From positions 822,693 through 886,692 of the forward strand of contig JODX01000001.1 in NCBI GenBank assembly GCA_000719105.1: a stretch of DNA of 64,000 nucleotides. Direction: 5' to 3'. The stretch comes from Streptomyces sclerotialus (lineage in GTDB: Bacteria; Actinomycetota; Actinomycetes; Streptomycetales; Streptomycetaceae). Of this stretch, positions 10,459-19,681 are shown one piece after another; position 1 is the stretch's first letter; every line of letters begins with the position of its first letter. A program made the position numbers and the translations under genes. The notes under the pieces were generated by a model that was not told where the DNA came from, made no database searches, and saw only the letters and a list, made by a program, of their open reading frames with translations.

Positions 10459-10578
10459 TGCCGTACCCGTCGCTGCCGTACCCGTCGCTGCCGTGCCCGT
10501 CACTGCCGTGCCCGTCACTGCCGTACCCGTCGCTGCCGTACCCGTCGCTGCCGTGCCCGTCACTGCCGTGCCCGCCTG
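10459..10578. repeat. 15-bp minisatellite with 60-bp higher-order unit
   Basis: Eight 15-bp units run without gaps. Type A is TGCCGTACCCGTCGC and type B is TGCCGTGCCCGTCAC; the order is A A B B A A B B', so a 60-bp block is itself duplicated. The array starts at the stop codon of the EEP-family gene and ends about 110 bp before the MFS gene. Period 15 keeps frames open, which creates spurious ORFs. Confidence 0.95.
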
Positions 10579-10691
10579 ATCACATCTGCTTGCAACGGGC
10601 GCGCAACCTGCTGGAATAGTCGGCCGGGCAGAGTTTGTTCCGCACCTGAACTTACGATGGACGGAACCCGCTCGTGAAAGGCCCTCGCCCC

Positions 10692-11924
10692 ATGCCTCTG
10701 GCGCTGCTCGCCCTTGCCGTAGGTGCTTTTGGCATCGGCACGACCGAATTCGTCATGATGGGCCTGCTGCCCGACGTCGCCGACGACCTGGGCATCTCCA
10801 TCCCCTCCGCCGGACACCTGGTCTCGGCGTACGCGCTCGGCGTCGTGATCGGCGCCCCGCTGCTCGCCGCCGTGACGGCCCGGATGGCCCGCCGTACCGT
10901 GCTGATCGCGCTCATGGTGCTGTTCGTGGTCGGCAACGCGCTCTCCGCGTTCGCCCCCGACGAACACTGGCTGCTGGCCGCCCGGCTGCTGAGCGGGCTG
11001 CCGCACGGCGCCTTCTTCGGGGTGGGCGCCGTCGTCGCCACGGGCCTGGTCGGGCCCGAGCGCAGGGCCCGCTCCGTCTCGCTGATGTTCCTCGGCCTGA
11101 CGGTCGCCAACATCGTCGGTGTGCCCGCGGCCACGCTGATGGGCCAGCAGCTCGGCTGGCGCGCCACCTTCCTCGGGGTCAGCGTCATCGGACTGGCCGC
11201 CATCGCCTCCCTCGCCCTGCTCATCCCGCGCTACCACGACCGGGCGGCGCCCACGGGCGGCCTCCGCGGCGAACTGGCCGCCCTGCGCTCCCTGCCCGTC
11301 TGGCTGGCCTTCGGGACGACCATCGCGGGCTTCGCCGCCCTCTTCGCCGCGTACAGCTACATCACGCCCATGCTCACCGACGCCGCCGGCTTCGCGGAGA
11401 CCAGCGTCACGCTGCTGCTGGCCCTGTTCGGCGTCGGCGCCACGGCGGGCAACCTGCTGGGCGGGCGGCTCGCGGACCGCGCGATGCGGAGCACGCTCTT
11501 CGGCGGGCTCGCCTCCCTGGTGGCGGTGCTGGCGCTGTTCCCGCTGCTGATGCGCACCGAGGTGACCGCGGCGCTCGCGGTGCTCCTGCTCGGCGCGGCG
11601 GCCTTCACCACGAGTTCTCCGCTCCAGCTGATGGTCATGGAGAAGGCGTCCGCCGCCCCGTCCCTGGCCTCCTCCGCCAACCAGGCCGCCTTCAACCTCG
11701 CCAACGCGGGCGGCGCCTGGATCGGCGGGCTCACGCTCGCCGCGGGTCTCGGCGTCACCTCCCCGGCGGTCGCCGGCGCGGCACTCGCCGTACTGGGCCT
11801 CGGCGTCGCGGCGGCGGCGTACGCGGTGGACGTACGGCGCGGAACGGCGGCGGTACGGTCCGGCGGGGGCCGTCTCGTCGCGACGCACGTCCCGGAGCGG
11901 GCGGAGGAGGAGGCGCGGCGCTGA
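10692..11924 (+). CDS. Major facilitator superfamily exporter (CmlR/AraJ type)
   Basis: A roughly 410-residue transporter with 12 membrane segments. The N-terminus PLALLALAVGAFGIGTTEFVMMGLLPDVADDLG is the signature of the DHA1 subgroup that includes chloramphenicol and arabinose exporters, and the loop-2/3 motif appears as RMARRTVLIALMVLFVVGNALSA. These pumps use the proton gradient to expel drugs, nucleosides or sugars; substrate is not predictable here. ATG 10692 follows GAAAGG by about 11 bases; GTG 10674 is an in-frame alternative. The gene stands alone. Confidence 0.9.
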   Translation: MPLALLALAVGAFGIGTTEFVMMGLLPDVADDLGISIPSAGHLVSAYALGVVIGAPLLAAVTARMARRTVLIALMVLFVVGNALSAFAPDEHWLLAARLLSGLPHGAFFGVGAVVATGLVGPERRARSVSLMFLGLTVANIVGVPAATLMGQQLGWRATFLGVSVIGLAAIASLALLIPRYHDRAAPTGGLRGELAALRSLPVWLAFGTTIAGFAALFAAYSYITPMLTDAAGFAETSVTLLLALFGVGATAGNLLGGRLADRAMRSTLFGGLASLVAVLALFPLLMRTEVTAALAVLLLGAAAFTTSSPLQLMVMEKASAAPSLASSANQAAFNLANAGGAWIGGLTLAAGLGVTSPAVAGAALAVLGLGVAAAAYAVDVRRGTAAVRSGGGRLVATHVPERAEEEARR

Positions 11925-12140
11925 GAGGCGCGGCGCCGCTGCGTTCCCGGAACCGCCTGCCGCACATCCGAGGCGGGTCCGGTTCGCGGCCGGCGGTTTA
12001 CAGCATCCGGCCAGGTGCCTCGAAGGGCCCGCCCCCGCCCTCGCCAACGGGCCGCCGATGCGGGATAGGCTGCCGTGGGTGGGGACGGTCCGTGACGGGT
12101 CGGTCACGGACGGCCGGGACGGCAGGGGCAGGTGAGTCCG

Positions 12141-12872
12141 ATGAGCACCAGCGTGGGAATGGCCGCGGTGCTGGACGGACTGCGCCCCCGGGGCGCGCCC
12201 CGGCTCCTCGGCGGCGACCCGGCGGCCTGTGCCGGGGTGCTGGGCGTCGACGGGATCGCCGTCTCGCTGCTGCCCGACGGCAAGGTCGGTGAACCGGTGT
12301 GGGCGACCCCCGGTCCGAGCCTGCGCCTGGAGGACCTCCAGTTCACCCTCGGCCAGGGACCCGGCGTCGAGGCGCTCGCCTCCGGCGGCCATGTGCTGGA
12401 GCCGGACGTGGACCGGGTGGACGCGGGCCGGTGGCCGGCGCTGCTGCCGGAACTGCGCACCCTCCGGATCGCGGCGGTCTTCTGCTTCCCGCTCCTGACC
12501 GGCAGGGTCTGCATGGGCGTACTGACCCTGCACCGCCGCACTCCGGGCCCGCTCAGCGACACGGCGATGGACGACGCGCTGATCCTGGCCGGCGCGCTGG
12601 TCTCCATGGTGCTGGACAACGCCGCCGGGCAGGAGGACCTGGCGACCTCGGAAGCCCCGTCCGTGCTCTACCGGGCGGCCGTGCACCAGGCCACCGGAAT
12701 GATCAGCGTGCAGGCGGGCGTCACCCTGGCGCAGGCGCTGCTGCTGCTGCGCGCCCACGCCTACCGGTACGGCAGGCCGGTGCTGGAGGTGGCGGAGGAC
12801 GTGGTGGCGAGGCGGCTGCACTTTCGAGACTGTGGATCACAGCCGGATCCGTTCGGCGGAAAGGGGACATGA
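12141..12872 (+). CDS. GAF-ANTAR regulator
   Basis: A 243-residue protein. Residues about 25-160 form a GAF sensor domain, with the LEDLQFTLGQGPGVEA segment common in this Streptomyces group. Residues about 175-230 form an ANTAR domain with the core LYRAAVHQATGMISVQAGVTLAQALLLLRAHAY. ANTAR domains bind paired RNA stem-loops and prevent termination, so this is a likely RNA-level regulator. No conserved Cys ligands are obvious in the GAF part, so the signal is unknown. The stop overlaps the next start as ATGA, making a two-gene operon of like proteins. Confidence 0.85.
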   Translation: MSTSVGMAAVLDGLRPRGAPRLLGGDPAACAGVLGVDGIAVSLLPDGKVGEPVWATPGPSLRLEDLQFTLGQGPGVEALASGGHVLEPDVDRVDAGRWPALLPELRTLRIAAVFCFPLLTGRVCMGVLTLHRRTPGPLSDTAMDDALILAGALVSMVLDNAAGQEDLATSEAPSVLYRAAVHQATGMISVQAGVTLAQALLLLRAHAYRYGRPVLEVAEDVVARRLHFRDCGSQPDPFGGKGT

Positions 12873-13615
12873 TGACCGCGGCTCAGCAGGAGGGCGTGCT
12901 CCGCGCCTTTCTGGACACCGTCGACACACTCGTCGAGGACTTCGACCTGATCGACGTGCTGCACCGGCTGTGTGTCCGCAGCGTCGAGTTCCTCGACGTC
13001 GCCGCGGTCGGCATCATGCTGGCCGATCCGCACGACGATCTGCACATGCTGGCCGCCTCGGACGAGAGCGAGCGCATACAGGCCCTGTTCGACGCGCAGA
13101 GCAGGCAGGGACCGTGCCCGAGCAGCTACCGCTCGGGAGAACCCCGGCTGAACGTCGACCTGACCTCCGACCACCGGAGCGGGGAGGACAGCGTGTTCGC
13201 CGAGCGGGCCCGGCAGCTGGGCTTCGTCCGGGCGCACGCACTGCCGCTGCGGCTGCGACGGCGGTCCGTCGGCGCGCTCGGCGTCTTCCACACAGCCCCG
13301 CGGCCGCTTTCCGAGCGGGGCACCGAACTGGGCCGGACCCTCGCGGACGTGGCCACCATCGCCATCCTGCAGCACCGGACCATCGAGCACCGCAACGTCG
13401 AACGTGCCCAGCTCCAGAACGCGTTGACCAGCAGGATCGTCATCGAGCAGGCCAAGGGCATCCTCGCCGAACGCTGGCGGACAAGGGTGGACGAGGCCTT
13501 CCAGATCATGCGTTCCTACGCCCGGAGCCATCACGCCCGGCTCGACGAGGTGTCCCGGCGGGTCATCGACGGGGACATCGACACGGACCAGCTGCGCGCG
13601 GGCCGCATCCGCTGA
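12869..13615 (+). CDS. GAF-ANTAR regulator
   Basis: A 248-residue protein with a GAF domain (about residues 20-165: VAAVGIMLADPHDDLHMLAASDE...) and a canonical ANTAR domain (about 180-235: LTSRIVIEQAKGILAERWRTRVDEAFQIMRSYAR), including the EQAKGxL core. It starts at ATG 12869, which overlaps the previous stop and has AAGGGG at 12861-12866. It is translationally coupled to the first GAF-ANTAR gene, so the two may act together or as a heterodimer. RNA targets are unknown. Confidence 0.88.
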   Translation: MMTAAQQEGVLRAFLDTVDTLVEDFDLIDVLHRLCVRSVEFLDVAAVGIMLADPHDDLHMLAASDESERIQALFDAQSRQGPCPSSYRSGEPRLNVDLTSDHRSGEDSVFAERARQLGFVRAHALPLRLRRRSVGALGVFHTAPRPLSERGTELGRTLADVATIAILQHRTIEHRNVERAQLQNALTSRIVIEQAKGILAERWRTRVDEAFQIMRSYARSHHARLDEVSRRVIDGDIDTDQLRAGRIR

Positions 13616-13679
13616 CGGCGACGGCGGGGCCGGCCCGGCTGCCGGCGGAGGCACACCGGGCCGGCCGAAACGCACCCGG

Positions 13680-14369
13680 TCAGCCGAGGTACAGCGCCAG
13701 TGCGTCCTCCGTCACCTCGGGCAGCGTCCGCCCGCTTCCGAGGGCCCGCGCACGCAGCCGTGCCAGCGCATCGTCCACCGTGATGCCGAGGTACTGGGCC
13801 AGCACACCCGCGGCCTGGTGGGTCCGCTGCCAGTGGGTGGCCATCAGGGAACCGGGCTGCCACGCCGCGGCGGCCCGGCCGGTGAGCAGCACCAGCGTCG
13901 CGGCGCGCACCGCCTCCCGGGCGGCCGACTCCGTCTCACAGCCCGGCGGCCCTGGCGTGGACCGGAGCATGTCCACCGCGCCCAGCGACGTCCCGCCGTC
14001 CACCAGGGGGAACGCGTAGATCGCGGCCACCGACGGCAGTTGTTCCCGCACCAGGCTGCCGAAGAGCGGCCACTCGGTCGTCGCCCCGTGCAGGTCCTCC
14101 ATGAACACCGCCCGGCCGGTCGCCGAGGCCGTCAGGCACGGCCCTTCCTCCAGCTCGAACTGCAGCTCCTCCAGGCGCATGGCGACCGAGTCCGTCGCGT
14201 GCAGCAGTTGCCGGTCGGGCGTGTGGGTCAGCACCGACAGGGTGACCGCGTCCACCGGCAGCCCTTCGCACAGCGCCTCCGCCACCCGCCGGGGCACTCC
14301 GTCGGCCGTTCCCGTGCGGTCGACCGCGGCCATGATCACCGACTGCGCGGTTGCCGACATGTCGCCCAT
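13680..14369 (-). CDS. GAF-ANTAR regulator (third of the cluster)
   Basis: A 229-residue protein on the opposite strand, convergent with the previous two. A GAF domain (about residues 20-160, with MRLEELQFELEEGPCLTA) is followed by an ANTAR-like region (HWQRTHQAAGVLAQYLGITVDDALARLRARAL, about 178-225). The layout is that of the first gene of the cluster, and the two appear to be paralogues. ATG 14369 has GGGGAG 6 bases upstream. In the ANTAR core, EQAKG is replaced by HQAAG, as in many Streptomyces members. Confidence 0.82.
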   Translation of the reverse strand: MGDMSATAQSVIMAAVDRTGTADGVPRRVAEALCEGLPVDAVTLSVLTHTPDRQLLHATDSVAMRLEELQFELEEGPCLTASATGRAVFMEDLHGATTEWPLFGSLVREQLPSVAAIYAFPLVDGGTSLGAVDMLRSTPGPPGCETESAAREAVRAATLVLLTGRAAAAWQPGSLMATHWQRTHQAAGVLAQYLGITVDDALARLRARALGSGRTLPEVTEDALALYLG

Positions 14370-14519
14370 GGGGCGCTCCCCGGGTCAGGTGCCCGCCCGC
14401 CGGGCCCGGCGGGCACGCGAACACCCGGGTGTCCTCCGTCACCGCTTCCAAACCGCGCCGTACGAAGGCGGGAAGCCGTCACCCCACCGCCTCGCCACCG
14501 CGCCGCCCCGGCCGCCGGC

Positions 14520-16274
14520 TCACGCCCGTTCGCGCCACCGGTTGGTGATCGGCAGGCGGCGGTCCTTGCCGAAGCCCTTGACCGAGATCTTCGTGCCCGG
14601 CGGGTACTGCCGGCGCTTGTACTCGGCCTTGTCCACCATCTGGAGCGTCCTGGTGACCAGCGCCCGGTCGTAGCCGGCCGCGACGATCTCGTCGGCGCCC
14701 CTGTCCCGGTCCACGTACAGCTCCAGGATCGCGTCCAGCACCGGGTAGTCCGGCAGCGAGTCCGTGTCCACCTGGCCCGGGCGCAGCTCGGCGCTCGGCG
14801 GCTTGGTGATGGAGTTCTCGGGGATCGGCGGGGTCTGTCCGCGCTCGGCCGCCGCCCGGTTGCGCCACTCGGCCAGCCGGAAGACCGAGGTCTTGTACAC
14901 GTCCTTGATCGGCCCGTACGCGCCCACCGAGTCGCCGTACAGCGTCGAGTACCCGACCGCCAGCTCGGACTTGTTGCCCGGCGCGAGCACGATGTGCCCC
15001 TCCTGGTTGGAGAGCGCCATGAGCAGGGTGCCGCGCAGCCGGGACTGGAGGTTCTCCTCGGCGAGGTCGGTCAGGCCGAGCGACCCCATGTACGCGTCGA
15101 ACATCGGCTCGATCGGTACGGTGCGGTAGTTGAGTCCCGTCCGCCGCGCCAGCTCCGCCGCGTCGTCCTTGGAGTGCTCGGAGGAGTACTTCGACGGCAT
15201 CGAGACGCCGTACACGTGCTGCGCGCCCAGCGCGTCGCAGGCGATGGACGCGACCAGCGCGGAGTCGATGCCGCCCGACAGGCCGACGAGGACGGACCGG
15301 AAACCGTTCTTCGCCGCGTACGCCCGCAGGCCGACGACCAGCGCGGAGTACACCTCCTCGTCGTCGTCGAGCCGCTCCGCGTACCCGCCGGACAGCTCCG
15401 GTTCGTAGGCGGGCAGCGGCTCCTCGGAGACGACCAGGCGGTCGATGCGCAGTCCGTCGTCGACAACCCCGGTGGGCGGCTCGGACGCGGCGGCGGGCAG
15501 CTCCAGGTCGAGGACCACACAGCCCTCCTCGAACTGCGGGGCGCGCGCCACCACTTCGCCGTCCTTGTCCACGACGATCGAGTCACCGTCGAAGACCAGC
15601 TCGTCCTGTCCGCCGACCATGGCGAGGTAGGCGGTGGTGCAGCCGGCCTCCTGGGCCCGCTTGCGGACCAGCTCCAGGCGGGTGTCGTCCTTGTCGCGCT
15701 CGTACGGCGAGGCGTTGATGGACAGCAGCAGCCCGGCGCGGGCGGAGCGGGCGGCCGGCACGCGCCCGCCGTCCTGCCAGAGGTCCTCGCAGATGGCGAG
15801 GGCCACGTCGACGCCGTGGACCCGTACGACGGGCATGGTGTCGCCCGGCACGAAGTAGCGGAACTCGTCGAAGACGCCGTAGTTCGGCAGGTGGTGCTTG
15901 GCGAACCGCAGCGCCACCCGGCCGCGGTGCAGCACCGCGGCGGCGTTCTGCGGGGCACCCGCGGGCTGCCCGTACTTGGGCTGGGCCGTCTCGGAGCAGT
16001 CGAGGTAGCCGACGATCACCGGCAGCTCCCCGAAGCCCTCGTCGGCGAGGCGTGCCGCCAGGGCCGTCAGCGCCGCGCGCGACGCCTCGACGAAGGACGA
16101 GCGCAGGGCCAGGTCCTCGACGGGATACCCGGTCAGCATCATCTCCGGGAACGCCACCAGGTGGGCCCCCTGCTCGGCGGAGTGCCGGGTCCAGCTCAGG
16201 ACCGCCTCCGCGTTCCCGGCGAGATCGCCGACGGTCGAGTCGATCTGATTCAGGGCGAGGCGTAGTTGAGGCAC
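14520..16274 (-). CDS. nadE: Glutamine-dependent NAD+ synthetase
   Basis: A 584-residue two-domain enzyme that amidates deamido-NAD+ to NAD+ with glutamine as nitrogen donor. The N-terminal nitrilase-type glutaminase has its triad: Glu in FPEMMLTGYP, Lys in KHHLPNYGVFDE and Cys in AICEDLWQDG. The C-terminal synthetase has the PP-loop GLSGGIDSALVASIACDAL and SMPSKYSSEHSKDDAAELA. The start is the GTG at 16274 (VPQLRLALNQ), where homologous sequence begins; longer frames upstream are not NadE-like. It is the last gene before the GAF-ANTAR cluster and has its own promoter gap of about 100 bp. Confidence 0.96.
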   Translation of the reverse strand: MPQLRLALNQIDSTVGDLAGNAEAVLSWTRHSAEQGAHLVAFPEMMLTGYPVEDLALRSSFVEASRAALTALAARLADEGFGELPVIVGYLDCSETAQPKYGQPAGAPQNAAAVLHRGRVALRFAKHHLPNYGVFDEFRYFVPGDTMPVVRVHGVDVALAICEDLWQDGGRVPAARSARAGLLLSINASPYERDKDDTRLELVRKRAQEAGCTTAYLAMVGGQDELVFDGDSIVVDKDGEVVARAPQFEEGCVVLDLELPAAASEPPTGVVDDGLRIDRLVVSEEPLPAYEPELSGGYAERLDDDEEVYSALVVGLRAYAAKNGFRSVLVGLSGGIDSALVASIACDALGAQHVYGVSMPSKYSSEHSKDDAAELARRTGLNYRTVPIEPMFDAYMGSLGLTDLAEENLQSRLRGTLLMALSNQEGHIVLAPGNKSELAVGYSTLYGDSVGAYGPIKDVYKTSVFRLAEWRNRAAAERGQTPPIPENSITKPPSAELRPGQVDTDSLPDYPVLDAILELYVDRDRGADEIVAAGYDRALVTRTLQMVDKAEYKRRQYPPGTKISVKGFGKDRRLPITNRWRERA

Positions 16275-16375
16275 ATGTCCAGTGTAATCGTCAGAGCGAC
16301 GCAATGGGGCGTGGAGCGCGTCCGGCCAGGCGCGCCCGGCGTGCCGCACGCAGTGTTGATGGCGCGCGGGCGCCC

Positions 16376-17011
16376 CTACGGACGTGCCTCGGCGCCCCGC
16401 TCCTCCAGCATGTCCGCCATCAGGTCGATCTCCGACTGCTGCCCCTGGACCATGGTCTCCGCGAGCCTCTTCGCCGTACCGACCGTGCACTTGGAGACAC
16501 AGCCCTCGGCCATGTGGATGCCGCCCTTGTGGTGGGCGGTCATCAGCTGGAGGTAGAAGATCTCCGCCTGCTTCCCGTTCAGCTCGCCGAGCTTCTCCAT
16601 CTGGGCGTTCGTCGCCATGCCGGGCATCAGGGCGCCGTCCTCGCCGGCCGCCATGTCACCCATGCCCATCCATGTCATGGGCGCGTCGGACGACGCCTTC
16701 GGCAGCCCCCACAGGTCGAGCCAGCCCAGCATCATGCCGCGCTGGTTGGCCTGCGTCTGCGCGATGTCGTAGGCCAGCCGCCGCACGTCCTCGTCGGCCG
16801 TGCGGTCGCGGACGACGTACGACATCTCGACGGCCTGCTGGTGGTGGATGGACATGTCCCGGGAGAAGCCCGCGTCCGCGGAGTCCGTGGCGGGCACCTT
16901 CAGGGCGGAGTCGTCGCCGTCCGCGACCGCGTACGTGACCGCCCCGGCCGCGACCAGCACCGCCGCGGCCCCGGCGGCGATCCACCCGATGCCCTGCTTC
17001 ACCGCGCCCAC
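16376..17011 (-). CDS. DUF305 secreted/membrane-anchored protein
   Basis: A 211-residue protein with an N-terminal membrane anchor (about residues 8-30) and a DUF305 domain. It has the family patterns FSRDMSIHHQQAVEMSYVV and LMTAHHKGGIHMAEGCV, rich in His and Met. Such His/Met motifs suggest metal (often copper) handling, but the role of the family is not settled. The GTG start at 17011 lacks a clear ribosome site. It lies 49 bp after the DUF3105 gene on the same strand, and the pair is probably one operon. Confidence 0.85.
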   Translation of the reverse strand: MGAVKQGIGWIAAGAAAVLVAAGAVTYAVADGDDSALKVPATDSADAGFSRDMSIHHQQAVEMSYVVRDRTADEDVRRLAYDIAQTQANQRGMMLGWLDLWGLPKASSDAPMTWMGMGDMAAGEDGALMPGMATNAQMEKLGELNGKQAEIFYLQLMTAHHKGGIHMAEGCVSKCTVGTAKRLAETMVQGQQSEIDLMADMLEERGAEARP

Positions 17012-17060
17012 CGTGCCGGACCGGCACCGTGCACGGTCACCCGTCCGTCACCGGCTGCGC

Positions 17061-17714
17061 TCACTTGGAGACACCCTGGTTGCAGGGCGCGCCCGGCTCG
17101 GGGGTCTGCTCGCCCTGCAGGAACGTCTCGTAGAACTTGTCGACGTCCGGGTCGGTCGCGCTCTTCACCGTGCGCTGGTGGCCCCAGGCGGACAGCATCA
17201 GCGGGTCCTTCTGGTCCTCGACCGGGCTCATCAGGCTGTACGGGGTCTTCTTGACGCGCTCGGTGAAGGCCTTGATGTCGGCCTCGGACGCCTTGCTGTT
17301 GTACGTCACCCAGACCGCGCCGTGCTCCAGGGAGTGCACGGCGTTCTCGTTCTTGATCGGGTCGGTGTAGACGTCGCCGTTGCAGTTCTGCCAGACGGGG
17401 TTGTGGTCGCCGCCCACCGGGGGCGTCATCGCGTAGTCCACCGTCTTCTGGACGTGGTTCTGGCTCAGTTCGCCGTCCCACTTCTTCACGCCGTCGGCAC
17501 CCGTGACGAACTTGCCCTTGGAGGCGTCCGCCGTGCCGCCGTCGTCCGACTGAGAGTTGATCAGGACGGTCCCGCCGACGACGAGACCGGCGACTATGAC
17601 GACGCTGGCGCCGATCGTGAGGATCCGGTTGCGACGCTCACGCGAGCGCTCGGCACGGCGCATTTCCTCTATGCGTGCCTTGCGCGCCGCGGCGTTGTTC
17701 TTGGCGGAACCCAT
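17061..17714 (-). CDS. DUF3105 membrane-anchored protein
   Basis: A 217-residue protein with a highly basic cytosolic N-terminus (KARIEEMRRAERSRERRNR), one membrane helix (about residues 33-52) and an extracellular DUF3105 domain. That domain holds the conserved HVQKTVDYAMTPPVGGDHNPVWQNC and NAVHSLEHGAVWVTY blocks with several His and Cys. AAAGGA 8 bases before the ATG supports the start. Function is unknown; pairing with a DUF305 gene is a frequent actinomycete arrangement. Confidence 0.85.
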   Translation of the reverse strand: MGSAKNNAAARKARIEEMRRAERSRERRNRILTIGASVVIVAGLVVGGTVLINSQSDDGGTADASKGKFVTGADGVKKWDGELSQNHVQKTVDYAMTPPVGGDHNPVWQNCNGDVYTDPIKNENAVHSLEHGAVWVTYNSKASEADIKAFTERVKKTPYSLMSPVEDQKDPLMLSAWGHQRTVKSATDPDVDKFYETFLQGEQTPEPGAPCNQGVSK

Positions 17715-17900
17715 GCTGAGTCCTTTGAGAGCGATGGGACGGTCGGGTCAACTGATCGTAATGTCAAGGGAGGGGAAATAGGCAGGGAGGTCACAGGAAA
17801 GGCCAAGGGGACCGCCCTGCCCGGGTTCCGACGGGCCCACCACCGCCCCGCACTCCGGGCAAGTGCCGCACACATATTTTGAGCCGCGCATCGCATTACC

Positions 17901-17906
17901 TACGCT
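17901..17906 (+). promoter_or_regulatory. -10 box of leaderless nsrR message
   Basis: TACGCT fits TAnnnT and ends 6 bases before the ATG at 17913. No ribosome site lies in that space, so transcription probably starts at or near the ATG. Confidence 0.5.
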
Positions 17907-17912
17907 GCATGC

Positions 17913-18353
17913 ATGCGGCTCCTGCGTTCCACCGACATCGCCCTGCGCGTCCTGATGCGCCTCGCCGTCGCGGGCGAGGGCACTCCCACGACCCGCGAGG
18001 TCGCGGAGTCCATGGCGGTCCCGTACACGCACACCGCCAAGATCGTGGCCGAACTCCAGCACATGGGCCTGGTCGACGCCCGGCGCGGCAGGGGTGGCGG
18101 TCTCGCGCTCACCGAGCAGGGGCGTGCCGCGTCGATCGGTCAGGTCGCGCGTGCCTTCGAGGGGGACGGCGACGTGGTGGCCTGCGAGGGCACGACGGCC
18201 TGCCCGCTGGCCTCCGGGTGCCGGCTGCGGGGCGCGCTGCGGCGGGCCCAGGAGGCCTTCTTCGCCTCGCTGGACCCGCTGACGGTGGCGGACGTGGTGG
18301 CCTCGCCGACCGGCCCGCTGCTGCTGGGTATCTCGGCGACGCCGGCGCCCTGA
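17913..18353 (+). CDS. nsrR: Rrf2-family nitric-oxide-sensing repressor
   Basis: A 146-residue Rrf2-type winged-helix protein. The helix-turn-helix spans about residues 25-60. Three cysteines, C91, C97 and C103 (CEGTTACPLASGC), and Asp8 match the ligands of the 4Fe-4S cluster known for Streptomyces NsrR. Nitric oxide destroys the cluster and releases the DNA. The gene is convergent with hmp, its standard target, with 82 bp between the stops. The start appears leaderless. Confidence 0.9.
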   Translation: MRLLRSTDIALRVLMRLAVAGEGTPTTREVAESMAVPYTHTAKIVAELQHMGLVDARRGRGGGLALTEQGRAASIGQVARAFEGDGDVVACEGTTACPLASGCRLRGALRRAQEAFFASLDPLTVADVVASPTGPLLLGISATPAP

Positions 18354-18390
18354 CGGAGCCGGAGCCCCGACGGACCGGGCTTCGCGCGCC

Positions 18391-18429
18391 CGCCGGTCGA
18401 GCCCGCCGGTCGAGCCCGCCGGTCGAGGG
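18391..18429. repeat. Three 13-bp tandem repeats between nsrR and hmp
   Basis: CGCCGGTCGAGCC is repeated three times head to tail (18391-18403, 18404-18416 and 18417-18429, the last ending GGG). It fills the gap between the convergent stops of nsrR and hmp. Confidence 0.85.
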
Positions 18430-18435
18430 CGCCGA

Positions 18436-19632
18436 TCAGCCCTGGGCGGCGAGCCAGAGGTCCGGCCCGAAGACCTCGTAATGGATGTCGGCCGGCGCCA
18501 CGCCCCTGGCGATGAGCTGCGTCCGCACCGCGCGCATGAACGGCAGCGGACCGCACAGGTACGCGCGCGTGCCCGCCGGGACGTCCAGCCGGTCCAGGTC
18601 GACCAGCCCCGTACGGTCGGTGGGGTGGCCCGGCTCCGGCTGCTCGTACCAGAAGTGGACGGAGGCGTCCGGGAGCTTCGCCGCGTACCGCTCGTGGTCG
18701 GTGCGCAGGGCGTGGGCGGCGGGGGAGCGGTCGCCGTGCACGACGGTGACCGGAGCCTCGTACCCGCTCGCCACGAGCTGCTCCAGCATGGCGATCATCG
18801 GGGTCACGCCGATCCCCGCGGAGGCGAGCAGCAGCGGCGACCCGGCGTCCTGGTCGAGGACGAGGTCGCCGTACGGGGCCGACAGATGCAGCAGGTCGCC
18901 GACGCGCACGCGCGCGTGGAGGTGGTTCGAGACCTCACCGTCGGGCGTCGGGCCACCGTGGATCCGCTTGACGGCGATCCGGCGCACCGGGGAGCCGGGC
19001 GCGCCGGTCAGGCTGTACTGGCGGATCTGCCGCGCCCAGTCCGGGAGCGTGACCTGGACGGAGACGTACTGGCCCGCGCGGTGCTCGGGGACGGGCCCGC
19101 CGTCGGCCGGACGCAGCTCGAGCACGACCACGTCGGCCGTCTCCTCGATCCGCCCGACGACCTCCCACTCGCGCCAGCCGCCGCCCGCGCCGGTCTCCTC
19201 GTACAGCCCCTGCTCGAGCGCGATCAGCGCGTTCGCCATCAGCCAGTAGACCTCGTCCCAGGCGGCCGCGACCTCGGGGGTGACGGCGTCGCCGAGGACC
19301 TCGGCGATGGCGGCGAAGAGGTGCCGGCGGACCACCTCGTACTGCTCCGGGGCGACACCCAGGGAGGCGTGTTTGTGGGCGATGCGGCGCAGCATCGCGT
19401 CGGGCCGGGCGTCCGGGTGCTCGACGAGGTGCGTGGCGAAGGCGGCGATGGAACCGGCGAGGGCCCGGCGCTGGGTGCCGGCGGCCTGGTTGCCGCGGTT
19501 GAACAGGTCGCGCAGGAGCTGGGGACGCTCGTCGAACAGCCCGGCGTAGAAGCGTTCCGTGATCTCCCCGATGGCTGCGCCGACGGCGGGGAGAGTGGCG
19601 CGCACGGTGGCGGCGGACTGTTCGGACAGCAT
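18436..19632 (-). CDS. hmp: Flavohemoprotein, nitric oxide dioxygenase
   Basis: A 398-residue enzyme that converts NO to nitrate with O2 and NAD(P)H. Residues about 1-140 form a globin with the distal Tyr29 (RFYAGLF) and the proximal His in IAHKHASLGV. Residues about 150-255 bind FAD (IRQYSLTGAP), and 260-398 bind NAD(P)H (LLASAGIGVTPMIAML and the final YEVFGPDLW). GAGGAG before ATG 19632 fixes the start. With nsrR at its 3' side this is a self-contained NO sensing and removal pair. Confidence 0.95.
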   Translation of the reverse strand: MLSEQSAATVRATLPAVGAAIGEITERFYAGLFDERPQLLRDLFNRGNQAAGTQRRALAGSIAAFATHLVEHPDARPDAMLRRIAHKHASLGVAPEQYEVVRRHLFAAIAEVLGDAVTPEVAAAWDEVYWLMANALIALEQGLYEETGAGGGWREWEVVGRIEETADVVVLELRPADGGPVPEHRAGQYVSVQVTLPDWARQIRQYSLTGAPGSPVRRIAVKRIHGGPTPDGEVSNHLHARVRVGDLLHLSAPYGDLVLDQDAGSPLLLASAGIGVTPMIAMLEQLVASGYEAPVTVVHGDRSPAAHALRTDHERYAAKLPDASVHFWYEQPEPGHPTDRTGLVDLDRLDVPAGTRAYLCGPLPFMRAVRTQLIARGVAPADIHYEVFGPDLWLAAQG

Positions 19633-19681
19633 CGTGACTCCTCGGGTTCCACGTTCCCACGGCTGCGCCGCACGCTAGTGA

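Noticed and set aside
10459..10578. CRISPR array
   Set aside because: The 15-bp units are directly joined with no spacers and there are no cas genes; it is a minisatellite.
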